NCBI RefSeq assembly: GCF_030019515.1
Contig: NZ_JASEEQ010000006.1
Coordinates: forward strand, 62,001-126,000
Origin: Nocardioides sp.
GTDB lineage: Bacteria; Actinomycetota; Actinomycetes; Propionibacteriales; Nocardioidaceae
Length of the DNA: 64,000 bases
Direction of reading: 5' to 3'
The notes under the pieces are model-generated. The model was not told the DNA's origin. It saw only the letters and a list, made by a program, of their open reading frames with translations, and ran no database searches. Positions 50,023-59,127 of the stretch are shown piece by piece; position 1 is the first letter of the stretch, and every line of letters starts with the position of its first letter. Position numbers and translations under genes: made by a program.

Positions 50023-51213
50023 ATGCGAGAGGTCAGCGCCGCCGAGCGTCGGTCCCGACTGGCGCGCCGTCACGCCCTCGCGCCCGGTCACCGGGCCACC
50101 GGCCCCGAGGCGGCGACGTACGCCATGACCGTGCTGCACGCCACCGAGGCACCCACGGTCTACCTCTCGCTGTGGGCGCGCGTCGACGAGATCACGGTGG
50201 CCGACGTCGACCGGGCGCTGTACGCCGACCGCACGCTGGTCAAGCAGCTCGCGATGCGGCGCACGCTGTTCGTCTTCCCGCTCGACCTGCTGCCGGCCGC
50301 CTGGGGGAGCGCGTCGGCCCGGGTGGCCCGGGCCCACCGGGCCCGCCTGGCCAAGGACGTCGAGGCCGGGGGCCTGGCGGTCGACGGCGCCGGCTGGGTC
50401 GCGGCCGCCGAGACCGCCACCCTGGCCCGGCTCGCCGACGGCTCGGAGCTGTCGGCCGCCCAGCTGCGCGAGCAGGTGCCCGAGCTCGAGGGTCGCCTGC
50501 ACATGTCGCCCGGCAAGTCCTACGGCGGGCACGTCCCGATCGCGCCCCGGCTGCTCACCCAGCTCGGGCTGGAGGGCAGCATCGTCCGCGGCCGCAACGC
50601 CGGCCACTGGCGCACCGCCCGGCCGCAGTGGACGCTGACCCGGACCTGGCTGGGCGAGGTGCCCGGGCCCGCCAAGGAGCGGGAGGGGTACGCCGAGCTT
50701 GTCGGCCGCTGGCTGCGCAGCTTCGGACCCGGCACCGAGGCCGACCTGGTGTGGTGGCTGGGCGCCACGAAGGGCGCGGTCCGCGCCGCGCTGGCCGATG
50801 TCGCCGCGGTCCAGGTGGGCCTCGCGGGCGGCGGCACCGGGTGGCTGCTGCCCGAGGACCCGCTGCTCGCGGACGCCGAGCCGGCGGTCGAGCCGTGGGC
50901 GGCGCTGCTCCCGGTGCTCGACCCGACCGTCATGGGCTGGAAGGAGCGGTCCTTCTTCCTCGGGCCGCACGCGCCGGCGCTGTTCGACACCAACGGCAAC
51001 GCCGGCACCACCGCCTGGTGGGACGGCCGGGTGGTCGGCTGCTGGGTGCAGGACCCCGACGGCGTGGTCGTGCTCAACCTCCTCGAGGACGTGGGCGCCG
51101 ACGGCCGGGCGGCGCTGGGGGCCGAGGCGGCCCGGCTGACCGCCTGGCTCGGAGGCGACCGGGTCAGCACGGTCTACCCGTCCGCGGCGATGAGGCAGGC
51201 GGCCACTCCCTGA
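50023..51213 (+). CDS. winged-helix DNA-binding protein, HTH_42 family (AlkZ/YcaQ-like)
   Basis: A 396-aa protein of the HTH_42 family, which includes the DNA glycosylases AlkZ and YcaQ acting on crosslinked or alkylated DNA. It shows several winged-helix modules (ATYAMTVLHATEAPTVYLSLWAR, GHVPIAPRLLTQLGLEG, GRWLRSFGPGTEADLVWWLGATKGAVRAAL) and a C-terminal LLPVLDPTVMGWKER. I cannot place the QxD/QxQ catalytic motif, so activity is uncertain. ATG at 50023 lies 7 nt after CAGGAT (leaderless). Divergent from the MFS gene. Confidence 0.8.
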   Translation: MREVSAAERRSRLARRHALAPGHRATGPEAATYAMTVLHATEAPTVYLSLWARVDEITVADVDRALYADRTLVKQLAMRRTLFVFPLDLLPAAWGSASARVARAHRARLAKDVEAGGLAVDGAGWVAAAETATLARLADGSELSAAQLREQVPELEGRLHMSPGKSYGGHVPIAPRLLTQLGLEGSIVRGRNAGHWRTARPQWTLTRTWLGEVPGPAKEREGYAELVGRWLRSFGPGTEADLVWWLGATKGAVRAALADVAAVQVGLAGGGTGWLLPEDPLLADAEPAVEPWAALLPVLDPTVMGWKERSFFLGPHAPALFDTNGNAGTTAWWDGRVVGCWVQDPDGVVVLNLLEDVGADGRAALGAEAARLTAWLGGDRVSTVYPSAAMRQAATP

Positions 51214-51246
51214 GCCCGGTGCGCGCTGAACCCGTAGCCTTGCCCG

Positions 51247-51957
51247 GTGCGCGACCAGCCCGAGCAGCAAGCCCCGCCCGTCCAGCGGCTGCGGATCCGC
51301 TACGCCAAGCGCGGCCGACTCCGGTTCACCAGCCACCGTGACTTCAGCCGGGCCTTCGAGCGCGCGATCTTCCGGGCCCGGGTGCCGATGGCCTACTCCT
51401 CGGGGTTCAACCCGCACCCGCGGATCTCGTACGCCGGCGCCGCGCCGACCGGGTCCGCGAGCGAGGCCGAGTACCTCGAGATCGGCCTGGCCGAGACCCG
51501 GGACCCCGCGTCCGTGCGCGCCGCCCTGGAGGAGGCGCTGCCCGACGGTCTCGACGTCGTCGAGGTCGTGGAGGCCGCCGGCGGGTCGCTCGCCGACCTG
51601 CTGGAGGCCAGCCACTGGCTGCTCGACCTCGAGGTCGACCCGCAGGTCGCCGAACCCGCGGTCGCGGCCTTCCTCGCTGCCGACGCCGCGCCGGTGCAGC
51701 GGATGACCAAGAAGGGGCTGCGCGAGTTCGACTGCCGCGCCGCCGTGGTCGCCCTCGCCGCGGTGCCGCACGGGGCCGGGACCCGTCTCGACCTCGTGCT
51801 GCGGCACGCCGTGCCGTCGGTGCGCCCCGACGACGTGCTGGCCGGTCTGGCGTCGGTCGCGAGCCTCGAGATCCCCGGCGCCCCGCTCCTCACCCGCCTC
51901 GCCCAGGGCCCCCTCGACCCGGTGACCGGGCAGATCGGCGACCCGCTGCGCGGCTGA
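51247..51957 (+). CDS. TIGR03936 family radical SAM-associated protein (DUF2344)
   Basis: A 236-aa protein: RLRIRYAKRGRLRFTSHRDFSRAFERAIFRARVPMAYSSGFNPHPRISYA is the family signature. It is the usual partner of TIGR03960 and in some bacteria is fused to it. GTG at 51247 is 6 nt after TAGCCT (leaderless). rne follows with a 348-bp gap. Confidence 0.92.
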   Translation: MRDQPEQQAPPVQRLRIRYAKRGRLRFTSHRDFSRAFERAIFRARVPMAYSSGFNPHPRISYAGAAPTGSASEAEYLEIGLAETRDPASVRAALEEALPDGLDVVEVVEAAGGSLADLLEASHWLLDLEVDPQVAEPAVAAFLAADAAPVQRMTKKGLREFDCRAAVVALAAVPHGAGTRLDLVLRHAVPSVRPDDVLAGLASVASLEIPGAPLLTRLAQGPLDPVTGQIGDPLRG

Positions 51958-52305
51958 CGGTGCGGGGCATCGCCGCGACGTGTGCGATACTCGCAGAGAT
52001 CGGCCCGGGCAACCTGCCCGGAACGGTACGACGACGTTCTCGCCGGCCCACCCAGGGTCGGCACGCTGGCTGGATGTCGTCTCACCAGACCGCGACGCGG
52101 CCCGGTAGGTCGGTGACAGCGACCCACCATGAGTTCTTGGGGACTCGGCCAGACGACCGCGGCAGGCGAGGCGACGTGCACCGGTGACGCACCGCGGAGG
52201 GTGTCGCCGCCACACGACAGGCTTTGCGTCGCCGGCTCTGAATGCCCGGGCGGGCGACGTCGGACTCGCCCGAGCGCACGGCGCGCGGGCCTAGGAGCAC
52301 ACACG
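51958..52305 (+). promoter_or_regulatory. long 5' leader of rne, no gene
   Basis: No credible ORF lies in these 348 bp. A GATACT hexamer (51986-51991) preceded by TGTGC is the best promoter, giving a leader of about 300 nt that ends in TAGGAG 8 nt before the rne ATG. It has several GC-rich self-complementary stretches. Long rne leaders that mediate autoregulation are known in E. coli and mycobacteria. Confidence 0.55.
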
Positions 52306-55300
52306 ATGCCCGACGACCTCCAGGCCGGAGCAGAACTCACCACGGACGCGCCCCAGCAGGCTCCGGACACGGACCAGGCGCCCCCCGCCGAGAAGCCGGC
52401 GAAGAAGGCGGCCGCCAAGAAGGCCACCGCCCGCAAGACCGCCGCCAAGACGACCGCCAAGAAGGCCGCGGCCGCGGAGCCGGCGGACACCCTCGTCGAC
52501 CCGCCCGTCCTCGACGCGCCGGCCGAGGCTCCCGCGAAGAAGACGGCCGCGAAGCGGACCGCCGCGAAGAAGGCACCCGCGAAGAAGGCCGCGACCAAGC
52601 GGACGGCGGCCAGGAGCACCGCGAGCACGGTCGAGCCGAAGCCCGCCGAGGACGCCCCCACCCCGCCCCACGGCGACCCGCTGGTCCAGCCGTCCGAGCC
52701 CCCGACCGGTGAGGCCGGTGAGGCCGGCGCGAGCGCCCCCGCGGTGCTGTTCCAGGCGCCCGAGGCGACCGCGAAGCCCGCGAAGAAGGCCGCCAAGAAG
52801 ACCGCGGCCAAGAAGACGACCGCCAAGAAGTCAGCAGCGGAGCCTGCCGAGGACGCGACGGAGCCGGAGCAGCCGGCCAAGCCGGCGAAGAAGGCCGCTG
52901 CCAAGAAGGCCACCGCCAAGAAGGGCGGCGGCCGGAAGGCCGACGGCTCCACCGACCGGCCCGAGACCACCGCCGAGGGCCAGGACGCCGGGACGACCCA
53001 GGCCGAGGAGGCCGAGGGTGCCGAGACAGGTGCCGAGGGCACCGGCGAGGGCACCGCGCGTCGTCGCCGCCGCCGGGGCGGCCGCCGCCGCCGCAAGGCC
53101 GGGGACGGCAACGGCTCGGGGGACGGCGCCGACGACCACGCCGACGACCGCGCCGACGACCACGCAGCCACGGGCGACGACGCGGACGAGGACGGCTCGG
53201 ACCGCTCCGATGCCGCGGCCGCCGAGGACACCGGCGGCGAGTCGGGCGGCGAGAGCAGCTCGCGCCGGCGCCGCCGGCGCCGCCGCTCGGGCGAGGACGG
53301 CGGCGCGTCCGCCGAGGACCCCGAGGGCACCGTCACCCGGGTCCGCAGCCGCCGGGCCGCTGAGGACGAGATCACCGCGGTCTCCGGCTCGACCCGCCTC
53401 GAGGCCAAGAAGCAGCGCCGCCGCGAGGGCCGCGAGGCCGGCCGCCGGCGCGCCCCGATCGTCAGCGAGGCGGAGTTCCTCGCCCGCCGCGAGTCGGTCG
53501 ACCGGGTCATGGTCATCCGCCAGCGCGAGGAGCTCACCCAGATCGGCGTGCTCGAGGACCGGGTGCTCGTCGAGCACTACGTCGCCCGCGAGTCGCAGAC
53601 CTCGCTGATCGGCAACGTCTACCTCGGTCGCGTGCAGAACGTGCTGCCCTCCATGGAGGCCGCGTTCATCGACATCGGCAAGGGCCGCAACGCGGTCCTC
53701 TACGCCGGCGAGGTGAACTGGTCGGCGCTGGGCCACAAGGACGGCCAGCAGCGCAAGATCGAGTCGGTGCTCTCGTCGGGCCAGTCGGTGCTGGTGCAGG
53801 TCACCAAGGACCCGATCGGCCACAAGGGCGCCCGCCTGACCAGCCAGATCAGCCTCGCGGGCCGGTTCCTCGTCTACGTCCCCGACGGCACCACCAGTGG
53901 CATCTCGCGCAAGCTGCCCGACACCGAGCGCAACCGGCTCAAGGCGCTGCTCAAGGAGATCGTCCCCGACACCGCCGGCGTCATCGTCCGCACGGCGGCC
54001 GAGGGCGCCAGCGAGGACGAGCTCACCCGGGACGTGGAGCGGCTCAAGGCCCGCTGGGAGGACATCGAGGGCAAGGCCAAGGGCAGCGCCCCGCAGCTGC
54101 TCTACGGCGAGCCGGACCTGACCCTCAAGGTGGTCCGCGACCTGTTCACCGAGGACTTCTCCCGGCTCGTGATCCAGGGCCAGGACGCCTGGGACACCGT
54201 GCAGGGCTACGTCCAGCACGTGGCCCCCGACCTGGAGCCGCGCCTCGAGCGCTACGACCCGGGCCCGGACGGCTCGGGCGGCAAGGCCGACGTGTTCGCG
54301 GAGTACCGGATCGACGAGCAGATCGCCAAGGGCGTGGACCGCAAGGTCTGGCTGCCCTCGGGCGGCTCGCTGATCATCGACCGCACCGAGGCGATGACGG
54401 TCGTCGACGTCAACACCGGGAAGTTCACCGGCTCGGGGGGCAACCTCGAGGAGACCGTCACCAAGAACAACCTGGAGGCGGCCGAGGAGATCGTCCGCCA
54501 GCTCCGGCTGCGCGACATCGGCGGGATCATCGTCGTCGACTTCATCGACATGGTCCTGGAGTCCAACCGCGACCTGGTGCTGCGCCGGCTGGTGGAGTGC
54601 CTCGGACGCGACCGGACCCGTCACCAGGTCGCCGAGGTGACCTCGCTCGGACTGGTGCAGATGACCCGCAAGCGGATCGGCACCGGCCTGCTCGAGGCGT
54701 TCAGCGAGACCTGCGAGCACTGCCAGGGACGCGGCGTGCTCGTGCACGAGGCCCCGGTCGAGCCCAAGCGCGCCGAGGACGACTCCCGACGCGGCGGCGG
54801 CGGGGGCGGCGGGCGCCGCGGGCGCGGCGGCCGAGGCCGTGGGTCCGACCAGGACGCCGGAGCCCCTTCGCAGAAGCCCCCCTCGCCCAAGGACGTCGCC
54901 GCGATGGCGCGACCCGAGAACGCCGACGCAGCGACCGAGGACGCGAGCGAGGTGCCGCCGGTGGCGGCCGAGGAGACCCCCGAGCGACCGACGGACGAGC
55001 CGGTCGAGGCCGCCGCGCCCGTGGCGACGCCCGCGGACCCCGAGACGCCGGCCGAGCCGGAGCCGCCGAAGGTCGTGACCCGGACCCGTCGACGCAGCGC
55101 GAGCCGCCCCGCCGGGACCCCGGCCCCGGCCGTCGAGCCCGTCATGGCCGCCGAACCCGCCCCGGAGCCCACCCCGGAGCCCACGCAGCAGTCCGCGCCG
55201 GAGCCCACGCAGGAGCCCACGCAGGAGCCCGTCGCCGAACCGGTCGCGGACTCGGTGCCCGAGCCGCCCAAGGTCGTCACCCGGACCCGGCGACGGGCCG

Positions 55301-55506
55301 CCAGCCGGCCCGCGGGGCCGCCGGTCACCGAGGCCCCGGCTCCGGTCAGCCCGGTGGCCCAGACACCCCCGCCGGGCGTCATCGGCAGCGTCGGCGAGCC
55401 GCCGGCGAACGGCACCGTCGAGCCGGGCACGGCCGACGCCGAGCCCGGCGAGGCCCCGGTCATCGAGCACGTGCCGATCAAGAAGAAGGGCTCGCGCAAG
55501 CGCTGA
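52306..55506 (+). CDS. rne: ribonuclease E/G
   Basis: A 1066-aa endoribonuclease, the main RNA-decay and rRNA-processing enzyme. Residues 1-430 are low complexity: Lys/Ala-rich AKKAAAKKATAKK repeats like histone H1, acidic stretches and Arg clusters. The catalytic core has an S1 domain (about 435-520), magnesium aspartates near 701 (VDVNTG) and 744 (VVDFIDM), and a zinc-link CEHC near 804. The C-terminal arm has Gly/Arg repeats, Pro/Glu repeats and VVTRTRRR(S/A)ASRPAG twice. ATG at 52306 has TAGGAG upstream. The arms probably recruit partners or RNA. Confidence 0.95.
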   Translation: MPDDLQAGAELTTDAPQQAPDTDQAPPAEKPAKKAAAKKATARKTAAKTTAKKAAAAEPADTLVDPPVLDAPAEAPAKKTAAKRTAAKKAPAKKAATKRTAARSTASTVEPKPAEDAPTPPHGDPLVQPSEPPTGEAGEAGASAPAVLFQAPEATAKPAKKAAKKTAAKKTTAKKSAAEPAEDATEPEQPAKPAKKAAAKKATAKKGGGRKADGSTDRPETTAEGQDAGTTQAEEAEGAETGAEGTGEGTARRRRRRGGRRRRKAGDGNGSGDGADDHADDRADDHAATGDDADEDGSDRSDAAAAEDTGGESGGESSSRRRRRRRRSGEDGGASAEDPEGTVTRVRSRRAAEDEITAVSGSTRLEAKKQRRREGREAGRRRAPIVSEAEFLARRESVDRVMVIRQREELTQIGVLEDRVLVEHYVARESQTSLIGNVYLGRVQNVLPSMEAAFIDIGKGRNAVLYAGEVNWSALGHKDGQQRKIESVLSSGQSVLVQVTKDPIGHKGARLTSQISLAGRFLVYVPDGTTSGISRKLPDTERNRLKALLKEIVPDTAGVIVRTAAEGASEDELTRDVERLKARWEDIEGKAKGSAPQLLYGEPDLTLKVVRDLFTEDFSRLVIQGQDAWDTVQGYVQHVAPDLEPRLERYDPGPDGSGGKADVFAEYRIDEQIAKGVDRKVWLPSGGSLIIDRTEAMTVVDVNTGKFTGSGGNLEETVTKNNLEAAEEIVRQLRLRDIGGIIVVDFIDMVLESNRDLVLRRLVECLGRDRTRHQVAEVTSLGLVQMTRKRIGTGLLEAFSETCEHCQGRGVLVHEAPVEPKRAEDDSRRGGGGGGGRRGRGGRGRGSDQDAGAPSQKPPSPKDVAAMARPENADAATEDASEVPPVAAEETPERPTDEPVEAAAPVATPADPETPAEPEPPKVVTRTRRRSASRPAGTPAPAVEPVMAAEPAPEPTPEPTQQSAPEPTQEPTQEPVAEPVADSVPEPPKVVTRTRRRAASRPAGPPVTEAPAPVSPVAQTPPPGVIGSVGEPPANGTVEPGTADAEPGEAPVIEHVPIKKKGSRKR

Positions 55507-55530
55507 GGCCGTACCGGACCGGTTCCGGTT

Positions 55531-55559
55531 TTGCCGTAGCGGTGCCCGGTCCGTAGTAT
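55531..55559 (+). promoter_or_regulatory. promoter of rplU-rpmA
   Basis: TTGCCG, a 17-bp spacer and TAGTAT make the best consensus-like housekeeping promoter in the window. The predicted transcript has a leader of about 105 nt before rplU. Confidence 0.65.
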
Positions 55560-55632
55560 TGATCCTCGGTGCGTCCAGGCGCGCCTCTTCTGTGCGGCGC
55601 CCGAGCGTGTGTGCCCCAGACCCCGACTCAAC

Positions 55633-55658
55633 GCATCAGACCGACGCATCAGACCGAC
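55633..55658 (+). repeat. 13-bp tandem repeat in the rplU leader
   Basis: GCATCAGACCGAC occurs twice head to tail, ending 6 nt before the rplU ribosome-binding site. Confidence 0.8.
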
Positions 55659-55671
55659 GAAGGAGACCGCG

Positions 55672-55980
55672 GTGTACGCGATCGTGCGCGCAGGCGCCAA
55701 GCAGCAGAAGGTTGCCGTGGGCGACGTCATCGAGATCGACCAGGTCGCCACGGCGACGGGCGAGAAGGTGAAGCTGCCGGTCGTCCTCGTCGTCGACGGC
55801 GAGACCGTCACCTCCGACGCGAAGAAGCTCGACAAGGCGTCGGTGACGGCCGAGGTCCTCGGTGGCACCAAGGGGCCGAAGATCGTGATCCAGAAGTACA
55901 AGAACAAGACCGGCTACAAGAAGCGCCAGGGACACCGTCAGAAGTACACCCAGGTCAAGGTCACCGACATCTCCCTCTGA
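55672..55980 (+). CDS. rplU: 50S ribosomal protein L21
   Basis: A 102-aa protein of standard length: [23 protein letters not shown] at the start, [22 protein letters not shown] at the end, the rRNA-binding signature. GTG at 55672 preceded by GAAGGAG; an in-frame ATG at 55609 lacks homology. Followed after 31 nt by rpmA. Confidence 0.97.
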   Translation: MYAIVRAGAKQQKVAVGDVIEIDQVATATGEKVKLPVVLVVDGETVTSDAKKLDKASVTAEVLGGTKGPKIVIQKYKNKTGYKKRQGHRQKYTQVKVTDISL

Positions 55981-56011
55981 GCACTGCTCGAGCACCCGAG
56001 AAGGACACGAA

Positions 56012-56266
56012 ATGGCACACAAGAAGGGCGCGGCGTCCACCAAGAACGGCCGCGACTCCAACTCGCAGCGACTCGGCGTCAAGCGGTACGGCGGCCAGGT
56101 CGTCAACGCCGGCGAGATCATCGTGCGTCAGCGGGGCACCCACTTCCACCCGGGCAGCGGCGTCGGCCGCGGCGGTGACGACACCCTGTTCGCGCTCGTC
56201 GCGGGTGCCGTCGAGTTCGGCACGCGTCGCGGTCGCCGCGTCGTGAACGTCGTCCCGGGCGAGTGA
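56012..56266 (+). CDS. rpmA: 50S ribosomal protein L27
   Basis: An 84-aa protein with [29 protein letters not shown], whose N-terminus reaches the peptidyl-transferase centre. No N-terminal extension needing cleavage, as usual outside Firmicutes. AAGGAC precedes the ATG. Co-transcribed with rplU. Confidence 0.97.
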   Translation: MAHKKGAASTKNGRDSNSQRLGVKRYGGQVVNAGEIIVRQRGTHFHPGSGVGRGGDDTLFALVAGAVEFGTRRGRRVVNVVPGE

Positions 56267-56296
56267 CCTGACGCTCGCATCCCACGCAACAGCTGC

Positions 56297-56334
56297 GAAC
56301 GGGCGTCCCTGACGGGACGCCCGTTCTGCATTTT
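56297..56334 (+). terminator. intrinsic terminator after rpmA
   Basis: A 13-bp perfect stem (GAACGGGCGTCCC) with TGAC loop, followed by TGCATTTT. It separates rplU-rpmA from obg, which begins 31 bp later, and may allow partial readthrough. Confidence 0.85.
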
Positions 56335-56364
56335 CCGCAGAGTTCTTCCGAGAGAGTAGGCACC

Positions 56365-57915
56365 ATGGCAGTCCCGACCTTCGTCGACCGCGTGACGCTG
56401 CACGTCAGCGCCGGGCGCGGCGGCAACGGCGTCGCCTCGGTGCACCGTGAGAAGTTCAAGCCCCTCGGTGGGCCCGACGGCGGGAACGGCGGGCCCGGCG
56501 GATCGGTGATCCTGCGGGTCGACCCCGACGTGACCACGCTGCTCGACTACCACCACAGCCCCAAGCGACGCGCCGAGCACGGCGGCCACGGTGCGGGCGC
56601 GCACCGCAACGGCGGGCACGGTGCCGACCTGGTGCTGCCGGTGCCCGACGGCACGGTCGTGACCGACCCGGGGGGACACCTGCTGGCCGACCTGGTCGGG
56701 CCCGGCACCGAGCTCGTCGTCGCCCAGGGCGGCCGCGGTGGACTCGGCAACGCCGCGCTGGCCTCGGCCAAGCGCAAGGCGCCCGGGTTCGCGCTGCTCG
56801 GCGAGCCCGGCGACGAGCTGGAGATCGTGCTCGAGCTCAAGGTGGTGGCCGACATCGGGCTGGTCGGGTTCCCGAGCGCCGGCAAGTCCAGCCTGATCGC
56901 GGCGATCTCGCGCGCCCGGCCCAAGATCGCCGACTACCCGTTCACCACGCTGGTGCCGAACCTCGGCGTGGTGTCCGCCGGCGACACGACGTTCACCGTC
57001 GCGGACGTGCCCGGCCTGATCGAGGGTGCCAGCGAGGGCCGTGGCCTCGGCCACGACTTCCTGCGCCACATCGAGCGCTGCGCAGCGATCGTGCACGTCG
57101 TCGACACCGCGAGCATCGAGCCGGGCCGCAACCCGAGCGACGACCTCGACGTGATCGAGAACGAGCTGACCCGGTACGGCGGCCTCGAGGACCGGCCGCG
57201 CCTGGTGGCGCTGAACAAGGTCGACGTCCCCGACGGTCGGGACATCGCCGGCTTCGTGGTCGACGAGCTGCGCCGGCGCGGCCTGCGCGTCTTCGAGGTG
57301 TCCGCGGCCTCCGGCGAGGGGCTGCGGGAGCTGACCTTCGCGATGGCCGGCATCGTCGAGGCGGCCCGGGCCGCCAAGCCGGTCGCCGAGGCCACGCGGA
57401 TCGTGCTGCGCCCACCGTCCGCGGACGGCACCGACGCGTTCAGCGTGACGGCGACCGCCGACGGGTGGCGGGTCCGGGGCGAGAAGCCGGAGCGCTGGGT
57501 CCGGCAGACCGACTTCAGCAACGACGAGGCCGTCGGCTTCCTCGCCGACCGGCTCAACCGGCTCGGCGTCGAGACCCGGCTCGCCGCCATGGGTGCCGAG
57601 GAGGGCGACGCCGTCCTCATCGGCGACCCCGACAACGCCGTCGTGTTCGACTTCAAGCCCGGCATCGACTCGGCCGCCGAGATCCTCAGCCGGCGCGGTG
57701 AGGACCAGCGCTTCGACGAGTCGCGGCCGGCGGCCCACCGCCGCCGGGCCATCGACGAGGCGATGGGGGACCGGGCCGAGGGCGAGACCCGCGCGGACGT
57801 CGCGCGCCGCCTGGACCGGTCCGCCCGCGGGGACGACGCAGCGTTCGGTCCGCGGTCCTACGAGATCGGCGGCAAGGACGATCCCGACTGGGCCGAGGAC
57901 GACGAGGGGAAGTGA
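56365..57915 (+). CDS. obg: GTPase Obg/CgtA
   Basis: A 516-aa ribosome-associated GTPase. Gly-rich Obg fold (1-158), G domain with P-loop GFPSAGKSS from about residue 168, DVPGLIEGA and NKVD, then an OCT domain (about 345-425) and an actinobacterial acidic tail. Acts in 50S assembly and stress response. ATG at 56365 follows GAGAG. Confidence 0.96.
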   Translation: MAVPTFVDRVTLHVSAGRGGNGVASVHREKFKPLGGPDGGNGGPGGSVILRVDPDVTTLLDYHHSPKRRAEHGGHGAGAHRNGGHGADLVLPVPDGTVVTDPGGHLLADLVGPGTELVVAQGGRGGLGNAALASAKRKAPGFALLGEPGDELEIVLELKVVADIGLVGFPSAGKSSLIAAISRARPKIADYPFTTLVPNLGVVSAGDTTFTVADVPGLIEGASEGRGLGHDFLRHIERCAAIVHVVDTASIEPGRNPSDDLDVIENELTRYGGLEDRPRLVALNKVDVPDGRDIAGFVVDELRRRGLRVFEVSAASGEGLRELTFAMAGIVEAARAAKPVAEATRIVLRPPSADGTDAFSVTATADGWRVRGEKPERWVRQTDFSNDEAVGFLADRLNRLGVETRLAAMGAEEGDAVLIGDPDNAVVFDFKPGIDSAAEILSRRGEDQRFDESRPAAHRRRAIDEAMGDRAEGETRADVARRLDRSARGDDAAFGPRSYEIGGKDDPDWAEDDEGK

Positions 57916-57922
57916 CCCGGAC

Positions 57923-57961
57923 ATGAAGCCGGAGATGAAGCCGGAGATGAGCCGGAGATGA
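57923..57961 (+). repeat. ATGAAGCCGGAG tandem repeat between obg and proB
   Basis: Two exact copies and one copy lacking a base (ATGAGCCGGAG) fill the gap. They form a 12-codon frame, MKPEMKPEMSRR, ending 7 nt before the proB start, and each unit supplies a GGAG. Confidence 0.7.
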
Positions 57962-57968
57962 GGCAGCC

Positions 57969-59084
57969 ATGAGCCTGCGCCCGGAGGTCGCCGGGGCGAA
58001 GCGGGTCGTCGTCAAGGTGGGGTCCTCCTCGCTCACCACGGCCGCCGGTGGCATCGACCCGGGCCGCGTGCGCGACCTGGTCGACGTGCTGGCGAAGCTC
58101 CGTGCCGGGGGTGGCGAGGTGGTCCTGGTCTCCTCGGGCGCGATCGCGGCCGGACTGGCGCCGCTCGGGCTGCGGCGGCGGCCCCGGTCGCTCCCCGCCC
58201 AGCAGGCGGCGGCGTCCGTGGGGCAGGGGCTGCTCGTGCACCGCTACAACGAGGAGCTGGCCCGGCACGGCGTGATCGCCGGCCAGGTGCTGCTCACCGT
58301 CGACGACGTCACCCGCCGCTCGCACTACCGCAACGCCTACCAGACCTTCGCCAAGCTGCTCGAGTTCGGCGTGCTGCCCATCGTCAACGAGAACGACACG
58401 GTCGCGACCAGCGAGATCCGCTTCGGCGACAACGACCGCCTCGCCGCCCTGGTCGCGCACCTGGTGCACGCCGACCTGCTGGTGCTGCTCTCCGACGTCG
58501 ACGGCCTGTACGACGCCGACCCGTCAGCGCCGGGCAGCTCGATGCTGCCCGACGTGATCTCGGTCGACGACCTCGCCGGCGTACGCATCGGGAAGGCCGG
58601 TGCGGCCGGGCTCGGCACCGGCGGCATGCAGACCAAGCTCGACGCGGCCCGGATCGCGACCGGCGCCGGGATCCCGGTCGTGCTCACCTCGGCGGGGCGG
58701 GCCGCGGCGGCGCTGGCCGGAGAACCGGTCGGCACCCTGTTCCACGCCACCGGCCGGCGCCGACCGACCCGGCTGCTGTGGCTGGCCCACGCGACCGAGC
58801 CGATGGGGACGCTGCTGCTCGACGCGGGCGCCGTCCGCGCCGTGGTCGAGCGCCGGGCGTCGTTGCTGGCCGCCGGGATCACCGGAGTCGAGGGGACCTT
58901 CCACGCCGGTGACCCGGTCGACATCGCCGCGCCCGACGGCACCCCGGTCGCACGCGGGCTGGTCAACTTCGACGCCGAGGAGCTCCCGAACCTGCTCGGC
59001 CGCTCCTCCCACGACCTCAAGCGCGAGCTCGGCGCGGGCTACGAGCGCGAGATCGTGCACCGCGACGACCTGGTCCTGCTCTGA
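57969..59084 (+). CDS. proB: glutamate 5-kinase
   Basis: A 371-aa enzyme phosphorylating glutamate, the first step of proline synthesis. Amino-acid-kinase domain (KVGSSSLT, SSGAIAAG, NENDTVATSEIRFGDNDRLAA, GTGGMQTKLDAA) and a C-terminal PUA domain (about 275-371). proA is not adjacent in the window. ATG at 57969 with GAGG 7 nt upstream inside the preceding repeat. Confidence 0.95.
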   Translation: MSLRPEVAGAKRVVVKVGSSSLTTAAGGIDPGRVRDLVDVLAKLRAGGGEVVLVSSGAIAAGLAPLGLRRRPRSLPAQQAAASVGQGLLVHRYNEELARHGVIAGQVLLTVDDVTRRSHYRNAYQTFAKLLEFGVLPIVNENDTVATSEIRFGDNDRLAALVAHLVHADLLVLLSDVDGLYDADPSAPGSSMLPDVISVDDLAGVRIGKAGAAGLGTGGMQTKLDAARIATGAGIPVVLTSAGRAAAALAGEPVGTLFHATGRRRPTRLLWLAHATEPMGTLLLDAGAVRAVVERRASLLAAGITGVEGTFHAGDPVDIAAPDGTPVARGLVNFDAEELPNLLGRSSHDLKRELGAGYEREIVHRDDLVLL

Positions 59085-59127
59085 GCTGCCGCCCGCCGGC
59101 GGCGACGACGACAGATAGGTTCCACCC

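Noticed and set aside
48757-52215. A single 1152-codon minus-strand reading containing the MFS gene
   Set aside because: Only the first-described 400 codons (from GTG 49959) have membrane-protein character; the rest is the antisense shadow of the HTH_42 and TIGR03936 genes.
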